A DNA stretch of 64,000 nucleotides from an uncultured Lachnospiraceae bacterium (GCA_910579935.1 CAJTVQ010000012.1:20844-84843); one strand, 5' to 3'; positions 32,032-41,860 are shown, counted from the stretch's first letter. The notes: generated by a model not told the origin, from the letters alone. Program-made: numbers and translations.

Positions 32032-33036
32032 TTAACTCTTCTGACGCTGCCCCGTCCCATCCCCCGCTTTTCCGCTGTCAATCACAAACCGTTCATACAC
32101 TTTCTCCCTGTCCTCTACCCTGTCCGTCCATTCCATCCCAAGCTTCCTGCACAGTCTTATGGAACTTTCATTGCCCGGTTCTACCAAAGCCTGTATTCTC
32201 TGGAATCCCAATTCCTCCATTCCGTACCTTACAATCGCACTGCATACCTCGTATGCATATCCCGTCCCCTGGCAGGGTACTTCGATCACGAACCCTATTT
32301 CCGGAATATCGAACCCTTCTCTCCAGCTCAGACCGGCACGCCCTATAACCCGTCCCGATTCTTTCTGCACGATACTCCACATCCCATATCCGTAAAAACC
32401 ATATATTTTTTCAATATATTCCTGCGCATACGCCTTTTCCTGTTCCGGCTCCTCATAAAGCGGATCCATATAATAAGTGATGGACGGCTCTGCATAGATC
32501 CGGTAAAATTCATCCACATCCGCCAGCGTCGTTTCCCTGACCATACACCGCTGCGTTTCCAGCACAGTCCATGGCAGTCCTGCCATACGCCGGTATGCCT
32601 GGTCAAAAGAGTCCGTTGACATTTCTTCTATATCCGTAACCGCATAAGACACTCCCGAAAAGTCCTCCTGTTCATTTCCTTCATACAGCAAAGCAATAAT
32701 ATACCGGCCGGTCTTCTTCAGTTCCTGCAGGATGACCCCTTTATCCGTTACAAACAACGTGCTGTCTTTTTCATACTCCTCCAGGCAGCGCGGCCGTTCT
32801 TCCTTATCATCCTCTCCGCCGCGCTCTTCCTCCTTCTCTTCCAGCTGCACGTTCCTGCCGTCCCATGCTTCACCGGATTCCGGCTTCTCCCCATCCTCCG
32901 TCCTGCTGCCGTCCTTCCCGACACATCTCCCCCATATATGGATGTTCTCACTTCCTGTCTTGAGCTTCCTTTTCCATTCCGCCGCCCTTTCCAGCAGCGG
33001 CTCATTCCAAATCAAAAAAACTATTTTCTTTAACAT
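32032..33036 (-). CDS. GNAT acetyltransferase with extra N-terminal domain
   Basis: 334 residues. Residues ~160-325 form a GNAT domain of the RimJ/RimL type (MVRETTLADVDEFYRIYAE, SGRVIGRAGLSW, QGTGYAYEVCSAIVRYGMEELGFQRIQALVEPGNESSIRLCRKLGM). The first ~155 residues include a charged low-complexity stretch (EEKEEERGGEDDKEERPR) and a segment TLFVTDKGVILQELKKTGRYIIAL that looks like part of a HAD-type fold. Substrate unknown. Confidence 0.82.
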   Translation of the reverse strand: MLKKIVFLIWNEPLLERAAEWKRKLKTGSENIHIWGRCVGKDGSRTEDGEKPESGEAWDGRNVQLEEKEEERGGEDDKEERPRCLEEYEKDSTLFVTDKGVILQELKKTGRYIIALLYEGNEQEDFSGVSYAVTDIEEMSTDSFDQAYRRMAGLPWTVLETQRCMVRETTLADVDEFYRIYAEPSITYYMDPLYEEPEQEKAYAQEYIEKIYGFYGYGMWSIVQKESGRVIGRAGLSWREGFDIPEIGFVIEVPCQGTGYAYEVCSAIVRYGMEELGFQRIQALVEPGNESSIRLCRKLGMEWTDRVEDREKVYERFVIDSGKAGDGTGQRQKS

Positions 33037-33152
33037 GCTTTCACCTATTTACTAACCGTCCTTTATCGGATACAATAACATAAGTATGATAATCATCCAC
33101 GGTTTTACCGCTATTATCATAAACTATATTTTATCAGAAGGGAAGTAAAACA

Positions 33153-33674
33153 ATGGCACAGAATCCGATCGTTACATTTACCATGGAAAACGGCGATATC
33201 ATCAAAGCGGAGTTATATCCCGATATTGCCCCCAACACAGTCAATAATTTTATCAGTCTGATCCAGAAAAATTTTTATGACGGATTGATCTTCCACAGAG
33301 TCATCCGCGGCTTTATGATCCAGGGCGGCGATCCGGAAGGCACCGGAATGGGAGGTCCCGGCTACGGCATCAAGGGTGAATTTTCCCAAAACGGTTTCAC
33401 CAACCATCTGAAACATGACGAAGGAGTCCTCTCTATGGCAAGAAGCATGAACCCTGACTCCGCAGGTTCGCAATTTTTCATCATGCACAAGACAAGCCCG
33501 CACCTGGACGGCGCTTATGCGGCTTTTGGAAAGGTGACAGAAGGTATGGATGCAGTGAACCGTATCGCAGAGACAAACACGGATTATTCGGACAGACCCC
33601 TGGAAGATCAGGTAATGAAGACCGTTACCGTGGATTGTTTCGGAGTGGAATACCCGGAACCCGAGAAGTGCTGA
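33153..33674 (+). CDS. Cyclophilin-type peptidyl-prolyl isomerase
   Basis: 173 residues without signal peptide. Cyclophilin motifs FHRVIRGFMIQGGDPEGTGMGG, GSQFFIMHK and HLDGAYAAFGKVTEGMD. Cytosolic folding helper. GAAGGGAAG lies before the ATG. Confidence 0.93.
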   Translation: MAQNPIVTFTMENGDIIKAELYPDIAPNTVNNFISLIQKNFYDGLIFHRVIRGFMIQGGDPEGTGMGGPGYGIKGEFSQNGFTNHLKHDEGVLSMARSMNPDSAGSQFFIMHKTSPHLDGAYAAFGKVTEGMDAVNRIAETNTDYSDRPLEDQVMKTVTVDCFGVEYPEPEKC

Positions 33675-33726
33675 GGCGCTTCTCATCTTTTCCAAAACAT
33701 AATATTATTCATAAAGGTGGTACGAT

Positions 33727-33783
33727 ATGACAGAAAAAGCATGTCTTCCTATAGGTATTGAGGATTCTCACCTTACCCCCTGA
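33727..33783 (+). pseudogene. AAA-ATPase-like (PF09820 type) N-terminal remnant
   Basis: GGTGG then an ATG opens MTEKACLPIGIEDSHLTP and stops after 18 residues. LPIGIEDF-type openings are characteristic of the large AAA-ATPase-like/PD-(D/E)XK family common in Lachnospiraceae. Only the first ~13 codons remain. It lies at the junction between the cyclophilin and helicase genes. Confidence 0.5.
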
Positions 33784-36767
33784 AAATACCGCGCCAGTAT
33801 CTCCTTAATATAATTGTATCTTCTGGCATAAGAATTTTCCACCCGGATCAGTTCAAACCCGTGTTCCCTGCAAATGGCATTTTTCTTCTCATCCCGCTCC
33901 TGGACATAACGGTCCTCCTTATGTTCCCTGCCATCCAGTTCGATCGCCAGTATGGGCATCTCTCTTTTATCAAGCCCTTTTTCATAAACCACAAAATCAA
34001 ACCGCCCGGTATAAAACAGATCATTGTAACTGCTGTTTTCGTTAAAGACATGGGCGATACCGACCTCTCTCTGCACACTGCAGCGTCTCTGCGTATTCAG
34101 TACATTGTCCAGCGCATGATTCAGCGTCGTCAGAAATGCCGCTTCCAACTCGGTGCTGTACGGCTTGATTCCGAGCGCGCGGGATGCGCTTCCTCTCGGT
34201 GTCACTTCCGCCGTGCCGTTTGTCTGCACATATTGAACCAGTTCATACAGATCGTCCTGCCCGTCCCTGTGAAGCCGCTCCAGCGCATTCCGGCTGGAAA
34301 GGACGATCAGCTGTTCTTTTGCACGGGAAGTCGCCACGTTTATCAGCTCTTTATTATTTTTCAGCCATTCATACGTTGCATTTCCCGTCTGCTCCGTCAG
34401 TGCCAGGGAAAAGAGCACTACATCCTTTTCATCTCCCTGAAATGCATGAACCGTACCGCAGGTTACATTTTCGATTTGATTTTTCTTAAGCAGATCGTTG
34501 ATGTATTCCTTTTGATTGGCAAACGGAGTAATGACACCTATGCTCTTGTCTTTGTTGGCTTTTGCGAATTCCACAATTTCCTCCGCTTCCCGCGGCGCCG
34601 TATTTTTCTGATAGGAAATATTTTCCTCGATGTCTCTGAATACCAGCGGATTCTTCTCTTCACTGGTACTGTCGATGATCAGTTTGTTATTATAATATTT
34701 CCGGTTATTAAAATCAATAATCTGTTTATTACAGCGGTAATGGTGGCTCAAAAGGATTTCCACACTGACCGCATCACAGGCAAGAAACGTTTTGTAAATG
34801 GAATTTCTGATATAATCATATTCCTCCGTCACCCCGTAGATTCTGCGCAGCCTGGCATTATCTATGGCATTTAACAGAATCACCGGACTGAGCTGCTGCG
34901 GGTCTCCTACCAGCATCAGATTCCTGCCGCGGATGATCGGCACCAGCGACACAGCTATGTTTCCCTGGCTCGCCTCGTCCATCACCACCATATCAAAATA
35001 AGTTCCCGGCTCCCCGACCTTATGGGCGGAAATGGAAGTTGTGGCAATGACGGGAAAAATACGCTGGAACTTTTTTAAGTTCTCCTCCTTTTTCAGATAC
35101 GCGTTGAAATTCTTTACCTTTTCCTTCTCGTCCTCACTGTAAACAATTTCCAGCAAGTCCTCATTCTTCGGTTCCTTCAGCCGCTGGATGTATTTTGCCG
35201 ATGTATAATATAAGTATTTCCGGAATTCCTCCTCGTCTTCCAGCACCAGACGCAGGGCTTCCTCGTCCGTAATCTCTCCGATCTTCTCCAGCCGTTTTCT
35301 CACTTCTGCAAGCTGTACGCCCTGCAGCTGCGTCTGAAACGTCAGGTGACGGTTCTCATCCATCAGCTTCTGAATCGCTTCTTCCTTTTCCAGCAGTTCC
35401 AGCCGTTCCTCATGCCGCATCAGAAGCTCCGTCAGCTTTCCTGTGCGGATCACCTTGTCATCCTTATTCCGTTCCAAAGTGCTGTCATAAATCTTCACGT
35501 CCTTTACCTGTTCGTACAGATCCCGGATATGATCCAGCGCCTCCAGTACCCGGTCATCGCTGCCCAGCCTTATCACGGGAAAAGGAATGACCCGGTTCCC
35601 CCGATAGGAAATATTCTGCAGTTTCCCGCACACTCCGTCTATAGGATGGTTATTATAAGAGGCAAAAAGTACCGTCTTTTCATTGAAAAATGCCGTAACG
35701 ATCGTATTGACAATGGTGTTGGTCTTCCCCGTGCCGGGCGGCCCCTGAATATAAGCCAGCGGATACTTCATCGCATTGTGGATTGCCAGCAGCTGGTCCA
35801 GATTGATCTGTCTGCCCAGCAATGCTATGGGATAATTTTTCCTCCGGTCCGCCTGTTTCAGCATGTCCCCGAAAAATGCCCGTACCGGATAAGTAACGGC
35901 ATCCTCCTCATACATGTTATGAATGGCTTCATATTCCTTATGTAAATCCAGCAGAATTTCCCTGCCTATCGCAATCAGGTAAGGCATATCATCCACGCCC
36001 TGTATCTGCGGGTTGGAGCGGGTGATCCTGTCCTTGATCCGTTCCGCATTTGCCATAAAATCCTCTAAAAGTCCGTAATCCTCTGCATCCAGAAAACGCC
36101 GCACACTCTGTTTCGTCCCGTTTATCGTAAATTCTGTGCAGACCGTGATTTCCTCTTCCTGCCTGAGCGTACGCCTTACCACATCCAGCCGCAGCTTCCG
36201 GTAAGCCAGCACATACAGTCCCTGCTTCATATTCACACTCATGACATTTAACGCCAGCTGCTTGATTTTCCGGTTCTTTTTTCCATACCTTGCCCCCATT
36301 TGAAAGTCATTCACAATTTCTTCAAACTGCTCCTGATTCAGCTCATATTTCCCGCTCCATTCCCCGTCCAAATGCCGGATCAGTGCATACTCCGTCTGGT
36401 AAGGCGTGGCATCCAAACGGTTGCAGTCTTCCAGATAATCCAACACCTTCAGATTCGCCACATTACCAAACAGCTCCTGATACTTCGCCGGACATTGCCT
36501 GATATCCTCCAAAAGCTGTTCGTCCGTATGAAAATAAGAACCGTCTATCACCGAGGCGGATAAAACAGAATCGATATTCACCCACAATTCTTTCGTGGTA
36601 TATTTCGCCAAATGCAGCCCTTCCACACGCATAAACCGGCTTCTGGGATTCATGCTGACGATTCCCATCCAATACCTCGTCACATCCCCCTGCTCGTTCC
36701 GGTACTCCACACTCAGCCACTTTTCCTCATGAATCGCCCTGAATATACTGCGGCAAATATCGTTCAT
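33768..36767 (-). CDS. WYL-like / SF1 (UPF1-type) helicase / DUF2726 protein
   Basis: 999 residues. Residues ~5-75 look like a WYL-type beta-barrel (LSVEYRNEQGDVTRYWMGIVSMNPRSR). A superfamily 1 helicase follows: Walker A QGPPGTGKT (about 341-349), Walker B VVMDEAS (about 594-600), GDPQQLSPV, and late motifs GTVHAFQGDEKDVVLFS and NVATSRAKEQLIVLSS. About residues 470-560 are probably coiled coil. The C-terminal ~120 residues match DUF2726 (LAIELDGREHKEDRYVQERDEKKNAICREHGFELIRVE), related to PD-(D/E)XK nucleases. A ligand-sensing WYL fold, helicase and nuclease-like end in one chain suggests nucleic acid defence or repair. Confidence 0.85.
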   Translation of the reverse strand: MNDICRSIFRAIHEEKWLSVEYRNEQGDVTRYWMGIVSMNPRSRFMRVEGLHLAKYTTKELWVNIDSVLSASVIDGSYFHTDEQLLEDIRQCPAKYQELFGNVANLKVLDYLEDCNRLDATPYQTEYALIRHLDGEWSGKYELNQEQFEEIVNDFQMGARYGKKNRKIKQLALNVMSVNMKQGLYVLAYRKLRLDVVRRTLRQEEEITVCTEFTINGTKQSVRRFLDAEDYGLLEDFMANAERIKDRITRSNPQIQGVDDMPYLIAIGREILLDLHKEYEAIHNMYEEDAVTYPVRAFFGDMLKQADRRKNYPIALLGRQINLDQLLAIHNAMKYPLAYIQGPPGTGKTNTIVNTIVTAFFNEKTVLFASYNNHPIDGVCGKLQNISYRGNRVIPFPVIRLGSDDRVLEALDHIRDLYEQVKDVKIYDSTLERNKDDKVIRTGKLTELLMRHEERLELLEKEEAIQKLMDENRHLTFQTQLQGVQLAEVRKRLEKIGEITDEEALRLVLEDEEEFRKYLYYTSAKYIQRLKEPKNEDLLEIVYSEDEKEKVKNFNAYLKKEENLKKFQRIFPVIATTSISAHKVGEPGTYFDMVVMDEASQGNIAVSLVPIIRGRNLMLVGDPQQLSPVILLNAIDNARLRRIYGVTEEYDYIRNSIYKTFLACDAVSVEILLSHHYRCNKQIIDFNNRKYYNNKLIIDSTSEEKNPLVFRDIEENISYQKNTAPREAEEIVEFAKANKDKSIGVITPFANQKEYINDLLKKNQIENVTCGTVHAFQGDEKDVVLFSLALTEQTGNATYEWLKNNKELINVATSRAKEQLIVLSSRNALERLHRDGQDDLYELVQYVQTNGTAEVTPRGSASRALGIKPYSTELEAAFLTTLNHALDNVLNTQRRCSVQREVGIAHVFNENSSYNDLFYTGRFDFVVYEKGLDKREMPILAIELDGREHKEDRYVQERDEKKNAICREHGFELIRVENSYARRYNYIKEILARYFQGVR

Positions 36768-36857
36768 AGTGTCCTCCTATTATTTCTTCTGCTGCACCCT
36801 GATCAAAGACAAAGGCTTTTATCTGCATGAATCTGAAAAAGCTGGAAAATTGAAAAT

Positions 36858-36894
36858 AAAGCGCTTCCGGCTTAGGAATTGCCAGAGGCGCTTT
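36858..36894 (-). terminator. Terminator after the lipoprotein gene
   Basis: AAAGCGCTTCCGGC pairs with GCCAGAGGCGCTTT (two G-U pairs); on the minus strand it is followed by TATTTTC. Confidence 0.65.
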
Positions 36895-36948
36895 GTCTAC
36901 AGTCTGAACCATTAAATCTTATAAGAACCAAGTATGCAGCCCCACCGC

Positions 36949-37674
36949 TTACTGCACTGCATTCAAAGCATCTTCCATATCAAAGAAAACCAATTCAAGA
37001 TTCATAATATCATCCTCATTGGGTGTCCACACATTATCGATCAGTTCGATACGAAGTGTTGCCGTTGCGGGTTCATCGTATGTTGCATTTGCCAAAGAAT
37101 CAATAAAACAGTCTTTATACATGGAAAGGATCTGTTCATTCATCTCTTCATCGGATGGAACCTCTTCCCCCGCACTGTATGCTTCTGTCCACTCTTCCAC
37201 CAAAGCATTGACCTCATCCAGGTAGGATGTCATTGCAGATTCAAACACATTCATCTGCTCATATGTAATTGTTACAACATAAGATCCGTCATCCTGTTTC
37301 TCCGCTTCACCGACCGTATATTTTGCTCCCTTATATATGTCAGTAAATATCTGGCGGAACGATTCTGCCTGCTCCTCTGTAACACTGCCGCCTGCAGATG
37401 CAACCATTGCATCTACGTTTGCATCAAGCCCCTCTTCGTACAGTTCTGCTGCTTCTTCTGCTGTTCCAATCCCCAATGATACAAACTGTGCGGAATCGTT
37501 CTTATAAGAATTATTTAATAATGCCTCTGCATATGCCGCTGCATCGAAACTGCTGCCGCAGCCGGCTAAAAAGAAACAAACCATAACCCCTGTTAAGAAG
37601 ATTCCCCTTACTTTGCTGCCAAAATGAAACCTACTGTCACTGTTACTTTTCCTACCACTTTTCATACGAAACAT
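36949..37674 (-). CDS. Putative lipoprotein of unknown function
   Basis: 241 residues. The signal is preceded by a long basic stretch (KSGRKSNSDSR...) and ends in lipobox FFLAGC, so the mature part is membrane-anchored outside. The rest is acidic and mainly helical, with a late beta segment (ATATLRIELIDNVWTP). It vaguely resembles clostridial DUF5105-type lipoproteins. GGAGGAGAC lies before the ATG. Confidence 0.75.
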   Translation of the reverse strand: MFRMKSGRKSNSDSRFHFGSKVRGIFLTGVMVCFFLAGCGSSFDAAAYAEALLNNSYKNDSAQFVSLGIGTAEEAAELYEEGLDANVDAMVASAGGSVTEEQAESFRQIFTDIYKGAKYTVGEAEKQDDGSYVVTITYEQMNVFESAMTSYLDEVNALVEEWTEAYSAGEEVPSDEEMNEQILSMYKDCFIDSLANATYDEPATATLRIELIDNVWTPNEDDIMNLELVFFDMEDALNAVQ

Positions 37675-37768
37675 AACACTGTCTCCTCCTTAAAATAGAT
37701 TCTGCCACAACAGATTAACTCGGAGATTATTCTATCACATTTTCTGACTTTGCACAATTTAAAAATAG

Positions 37769-37797
37769 TTGACAATCCATAATGCAAATGTTATTAT
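37769..37797 (+). promoter_or_regulatory. thrS promoter
   Basis: TTGACA, 17 bases, TATTAT, directly before the T-box leader. Confidence 0.7.
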
Positions 37798-37810
37798 GTG
37801 AAACAAGTAA

Positions 37811-38064
37811 CATAAGAAAAAGCGATGACGGAAACAAGTAGCATATTGATCGCAGACAGAGAGAACATCATTTGGTGGAAGATGTTTATGTGGATCATAT
37901 GTGAAAACCATTCTTGAGCTGTAATACTGAAAGTAGATGTAAGTATTACCGTATACCTGCGTTAAAGGTTAGGGTTTGATAGAATCTGAAGTGAAAAATT
38001 AAGGTGGAACCGTGCAATAAGCACCCTTAAAGATACATCGTTAGTATCTTTAAGAGTGCTTTTC
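37811..38064 (+). promoter_or_regulatory. T-box riboswitch (threonine)
   Basis: The conserved T-box AAGGTGGAACCGTGC is at 38001-38015, followed by a terminator (GCACCCTTAAAGATAC / GTATCTTTAAGAGTGC, then TTTTCTT, 38021-38064). In stem I the helix AAGAA / TTCTT brackets a specifier loop containing ACC at 37907-37909, a threonine codon. Uncharged tRNA-Thr should stabilise the antiterminator and switch on thrS. Confidence 0.92.
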
Positions 38065-38106
38065 TTATGTTAACCAAACAATTTTATTCAGGAAAGGAAA
38101 AATAAA

Positions 38107-39861
38107 ATGAAGATTAAGATGAAGGATGGTTCCATCAGGGAGGCTGGTTTTGACGAAGAGTTAGGGAAAAATGCATTCTGGCATACGACGGCACACATTT
38201 TGGCACAGGCCGTAAAAAGACTGTATCCGGATACGAAATGTGCGATAGGTCCGTCTATTGCAGATGGCTTTTACTATGATTTTGATTTTGCCTTCCATTT
38301 TTCGGAAGAAAATTTTGCTGAAATTGAAGCAGAGATGAAAAAGATCGTGAAAGAAAATCTGCAGCTCAAACACTTTACGGCAGACCACAAAAAAGCAATG
38401 CAGGCTATGGAAGAAAGAAATGAGACCTATAAGATCGAAATGTTAAATGAGCTGCCGGAAGATGAGGAAATCAGTTTTTACCAGCAGGAAGAATATTTGG
38501 AGATGTGCGCCGGACCCCATGTGGCATACACCAGTGCAATTAAGGCATTTAAGCTGTTGTCCGTTGCAGGGGCATACTGGCGTGGAGATGAAAAAAATAA
38601 AATGCTTACCAGAATTTACGGCACCTCCTTTCCAAGCGCAGATATGCTGGAGAACTATTTAAACCAACTGGAAGAAGCAAAAAAGAGAGACCACAGAAAA
38701 TTAGGAAAGGAATTAGGCTTATTTGCACTGTTTGAAGAAGGACCGGGATTTCCTTTCTTTCTTCCGAATGGATTGCTCTTAAAAAATCTGCTCATTGATT
38801 ATTGGAGAAAGATTCATGCCAGAGAAGGATATATGGAAATATCAACCCCTGTCATGCTGAACCGCCAGCTTTGGGAAACGTCCGGACACTGGGACCATTA
38901 CAGGGAAAATATGTATACAACCGTAATCGATGAAACGGATTTTGCCATAAAACCAATGAACTGTCCGGGCGGTATGCTTGTATATAAGATGGAACCCCAT
39001 TCTTATCGTGAGTTCCCCATGCGCATCGGTGAATTGGGACTGATACACAGAAATGAAAAATCAGGTACATTGCATGGCCTCATGCGCGTCCGCTGCTGTA
39101 CACAGGATGATGCCCACATCTTTATGACAGCGGGGCAGATCCCGGATGAGATAAAAGGGGTTGTCCGCTTAATAGATGAAGTATACAAAAATTTTGGATT
39201 TAAGTATCATGTAGAGTTATCCACAAGGCCTGAAAATTCCATTGGAAGCGATGAAGACTGGGAACTGGCAACAAATGGTTTAAAAAATGCATTGGATGAC
39301 CTGAAACTGCCTTATGTTGTAAACGAGGGGGATGGGGCATTTTATGGCCCGAAAATCGATTTCCACCTGGAAGACTCTATCGGAAGGACCTGGCAATGCG
39401 GGACAATTCAGTTGGATTTCCAGCTGCCGCAGCGTTTTGAGGCAGAATATACCGGGGAAGACGGAAATAAGCACCGTCCCATTATGATACACCGGGTTGT
39501 ATTTGGTTCCATTGAAAGATTCATGGGTATCCTGATCGAACACTATGCCGGAAAATTTCCATTATGGCTTTCGCCGGTGCAGGTAAAAGTATTGTCTATC
39601 TCGGATAAATACACCGGTTATGCAAAAGAAATCGAAATGACCCTGAAAAAAGAAGGACTGCGCTGCGAAATGGACGGGAGGGATGAAAAAATCGGCTACA
39701 AAATAAGGACTGCACGGCTGGAAAGAATCCCTTACGTGATCGTCGTCGGTGAGAAGGAAGTTGGGACTAACAGCGTTTCTGTCCGTAGGAGAGACGGCGG
39801 TGATGTGCAAAACATGACCATAAACCAATTCCTGGAAATTCTTCTTGCAGAAGGAATCTAA
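38107..39861 (+). CDS. thrS: Threonine--tRNA ligase lacking the TGS domain
   Basis: 584 residues, shorter than the usual ~640. The first strand MKIKMKDGSIREAGF of the TGS domain is followed at once by the N2 editing domain (NAFWHTTAHILAQA, with HxxxH, and CAGPHV). The class II catalytic core (NCPGGMLVYK, RVRCCTQDDAHIF, HRVVFGSIERFMG) and anticodon-binding domain are complete. The deletion of most of the TGS domain should leave charging and editing possible. Controlled by the upstream T-box. Confidence 0.95.
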   Translation: MKIKMKDGSIREAGFDEELGKNAFWHTTAHILAQAVKRLYPDTKCAIGPSIADGFYYDFDFAFHFSEENFAEIEAEMKKIVKENLQLKHFTADHKKAMQAMEERNETYKIEMLNELPEDEEISFYQQEEYLEMCAGPHVAYTSAIKAFKLLSVAGAYWRGDEKNKMLTRIYGTSFPSADMLENYLNQLEEAKKRDHRKLGKELGLFALFEEGPGFPFFLPNGLLLKNLLIDYWRKIHAREGYMEISTPVMLNRQLWETSGHWDHYRENMYTTVIDETDFAIKPMNCPGGMLVYKMEPHSYREFPMRIGELGLIHRNEKSGTLHGLMRVRCCTQDDAHIFMTAGQIPDEIKGVVRLIDEVYKNFGFKYHVELSTRPENSIGSDEDWELATNGLKNALDDLKLPYVVNEGDGAFYGPKIDFHLEDSIGRTWQCGTIQLDFQLPQRFEAEYTGEDGNKHRPIMIHRVVFGSIERFMGILIEHYAGKFPLWLSPVQVKVLSISDKYTGYAKEIEMTLKKEGLRCEMDGRDEKIGYKIRTARLERIPYVIVVGEKEVGTNSVSVRRRDGGDVQNMTINQFLEILLAEGI

Positions 39862-40107
39862 GAACAGCAGGTGTCCGCGAATAATACGGAAGAGTCCCCA
39901 GACCTGGGAATGCCCCCAGCTGCCGCCATCCCGTTTTATCTGTCGGATACCGCGTTCATATTTCATTCATATTTATTTAAAAAAAACTTTAATTCCATAA
40001 CATTCTTTAGACATTTATTTCCCATATACTATGTTTATAAGATAAATGAAACACAAACAAACGCCAGTCACAGTTAATTGATTTTTTATATAACTTTTTC
40101 ATAATAA

Positions 40108-40137
40108 ATGCCAAGGAAAGAAAACTTTCCTTGGCAT
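40108..40137. terminator. Terminator downstream of thrS
   Basis: Perfect 13-bp arms (ATGCCAAGGAAAG / CTTTCCTTGGCAT) with a four-base loop, followed by CCTCCCTTTTT. The 476-base gap between thrS and the symporter (39862-40337) otherwise holds the symporter promoter and leader; I see no gene in 39862-40107. Confidence 0.7.
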
Positions 40138-40180
40138 CCTCCCTTTTTAAATGAATTTCGTGTATCTTTTCATATTTATA

Positions 40181-40251
40181 TTGACACGTCTTTTACAAAT
40201 AGGCTAAAATAAGAACATTACAAGAGCGTAATAAAATCGCGCTCTTTTTTT
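40181..40251 (+). promoter_or_regulatory. Symporter promoter with immediate leader terminator
   Basis: TTGACA (40181), 18 bases, TAAAAT (40205), then within about ten bases of the expected start a stem AAGAGCG / CGCTCTT (40222-40246) followed by seven T. Most transcripts should stop after ~35 bases unless antiterminated. A nine-codon frame (ATG at 40308) carries the AAGGAGG and precedes the symporter start. Confidence 0.65.
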
Positions 40252-40337
40252 ATGTTCCTGCTTATGGACATATCCTGTCTGTCACAGAACATACTATGAA
40301 ATAAATTATGAAGGAGGTGTATCGCGGCATATAACAA

Positions 40338-41807
40338 ATGAAATATGCTGCGGAAACTATGGAGAGTTTTCTTAATATCGTAACAAAAGTCAACAGTGTC
40401 CTGAACAATTTTATCTGGGGCCCGGTCATGCTGGTCATATTCCTCGCAGTCGGCCTTATGTTCACATTACGTACAAAGGTCTTCCAGATTTCCCACTTTA
40501 AATACTGGATTGACGTCACATTTCTTCAATTGTTCCGGAAAGATGCCGCACATGTCAGAAAGACCAATGACAAACATGCGATTTCCCAATTTCAATCGCT
40601 CTGTACGGCGCTTGCTGCCACCATTGGCGTCGGCAATATTTCAGGTGTAGCCGTTGCCCTTGCACTCGGCGGTCCGGGATCCATCTTTTGGATGTGGCTG
40701 TCCGCATTCCTGGGAATGATGACAAATTATGCAGAAAACACACTGGGAATCAAATACCGCTACCGGAATGAAAAAGGCGACTGGGTCGGCGGAGCCATGA
40801 TCTACATAGAGAAAGGTCTTGGCTGGAAATGGCTGGCGGTTATTTTTTCCGTTTTCTGCGTACTGGCATCCTTCGGTATCGGCAATATGTCACAGGGTAA
40901 CGAAATTGCCAACGGACTTTATAATTCCTTCTCTGTTCCCAAGTGGATCACGGCGCTCATCGTTATGCTGCTCGCCGGCCTTGTAATCGTCGGCGGCATC
41001 AAGCGCATTGCATCCGTTACGGAAAAACTGGTACCCTTCATGGCTGTCACCTACATAATCGGCGCTTTCATTGTTATCTTTACTCATGCTTCAGCCATTC
41101 CTGATGCGTTCGGAGCCATCTTCGGCAATGCATTCAATTTCTCTTCCATGGGCGGCGGCGTAGCCGGATTCACTATTATGGTAGCCATGAGGCGCGGTAT
41201 TTCCCGCGGCGTATTTTCAAATGAAGCGGGACTCGGTTCCTCCGTTATGGTGCATTCCGCTTCCAATGTGAAAGAGCCTGTGGTTCAGGGTATGTGGGGA
41301 ATCTTTGAAGTATTTGCCGATACTTTGATCGTCTGTACGCTGACAGCCCTTACCATACTGACTTCCGGCGTATACGATTACGCGGAATATGCACAGTATG
41401 TAGGAACGGATCTCCCTGCCAACTTAAAGAGCGGCGTGGCCCTTACCAGTGCGGCTTTTGAATCCGTATTCGGTTCCGTCGGAGGAGGATTTATCTCCAT
41501 CGCCGTTATGCTGTTCGCTTTCTCCACCATTCTGGGCTGGTCCTATTATGGGGAACGCGGCATCGAATACCTTTTCGGCCTGAAAGCTGTTCCGGTTTAT
41601 AAGCTGATCTTCATCCTCATCATTTTCTTAGGGTGCAACGCTTCCTTAAGCCTTGTAGTGGACATTTCCGATACCTTTAACGGCTTTATGGCGCTGCCCA
41701 ACCTGATTGCGGTAACCCTGTTGTCCGGTCAGGTAATCGAAATGACCAAAGAATATATTACAAGGGTCAAGGCCGGAAAAGAAACCGTTAACGGTGATGA
41801 GGTTTAA
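40338..41807 (+). CDS. Sodium:alanine/glycine symporter (AGCS family)
   Basis: 489 residues, about 11 membrane helices. AGCS features: FQSLCTALAATIGVGNISGVAVAL, GPGSIFWMWLSAFLGMMTNYAENTLG, and GISRGVFSNEAGLGSS. Couples Na+ to uptake of alanine or glycine. The AAGGAGG is 20 bases from the ATG, unusually far; an alternative start is the ATG at 40362. Confidence 0.93.
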   Translation: MKYAAETMESFLNIVTKVNSVLNNFIWGPVMLVIFLAVGLMFTLRTKVFQISHFKYWIDVTFLQLFRKDAAHVRKTNDKHAISQFQSLCTALAATIGVGNISGVAVALALGGPGSIFWMWLSAFLGMMTNYAENTLGIKYRYRNEKGDWVGGAMIYIEKGLGWKWLAVIFSVFCVLASFGIGNMSQGNEIANGLYNSFSVPKWITALIVMLLAGLVIVGGIKRIASVTEKLVPFMAVTYIIGAFIVIFTHASAIPDAFGAIFGNAFNFSSMGGGVAGFTIMVAMRRGISRGVFSNEAGLGSSVMVHSASNVKEPVVQGMWGIFEVFADTLIVCTLTALTILTSGVYDYAEYAQYVGTDLPANLKSGVALTSAAFESVFGSVGGGFISIAVMLFAFSTILGWSYYGERGIEYLFGLKAVPVYKLIFILIIFLGCNASLSLVVDISDTFNGFMALPNLIAVTLLSGQVIEMTKEYITRVKAGKETVNGDEV

Positions 41808-41820
41808 CTTATCATAAAAA

Positions 41821-41860
41821 GAGCTGCAGCACTAAGTATATCCGATTAATGCTGCAGTTC
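41821..41860 (+). terminator. Terminator after the symporter gene
   Basis: GAGCTGCAGCA pairs with TGCTGCAGTTC, then TTCATTT. Confidence 0.65.
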
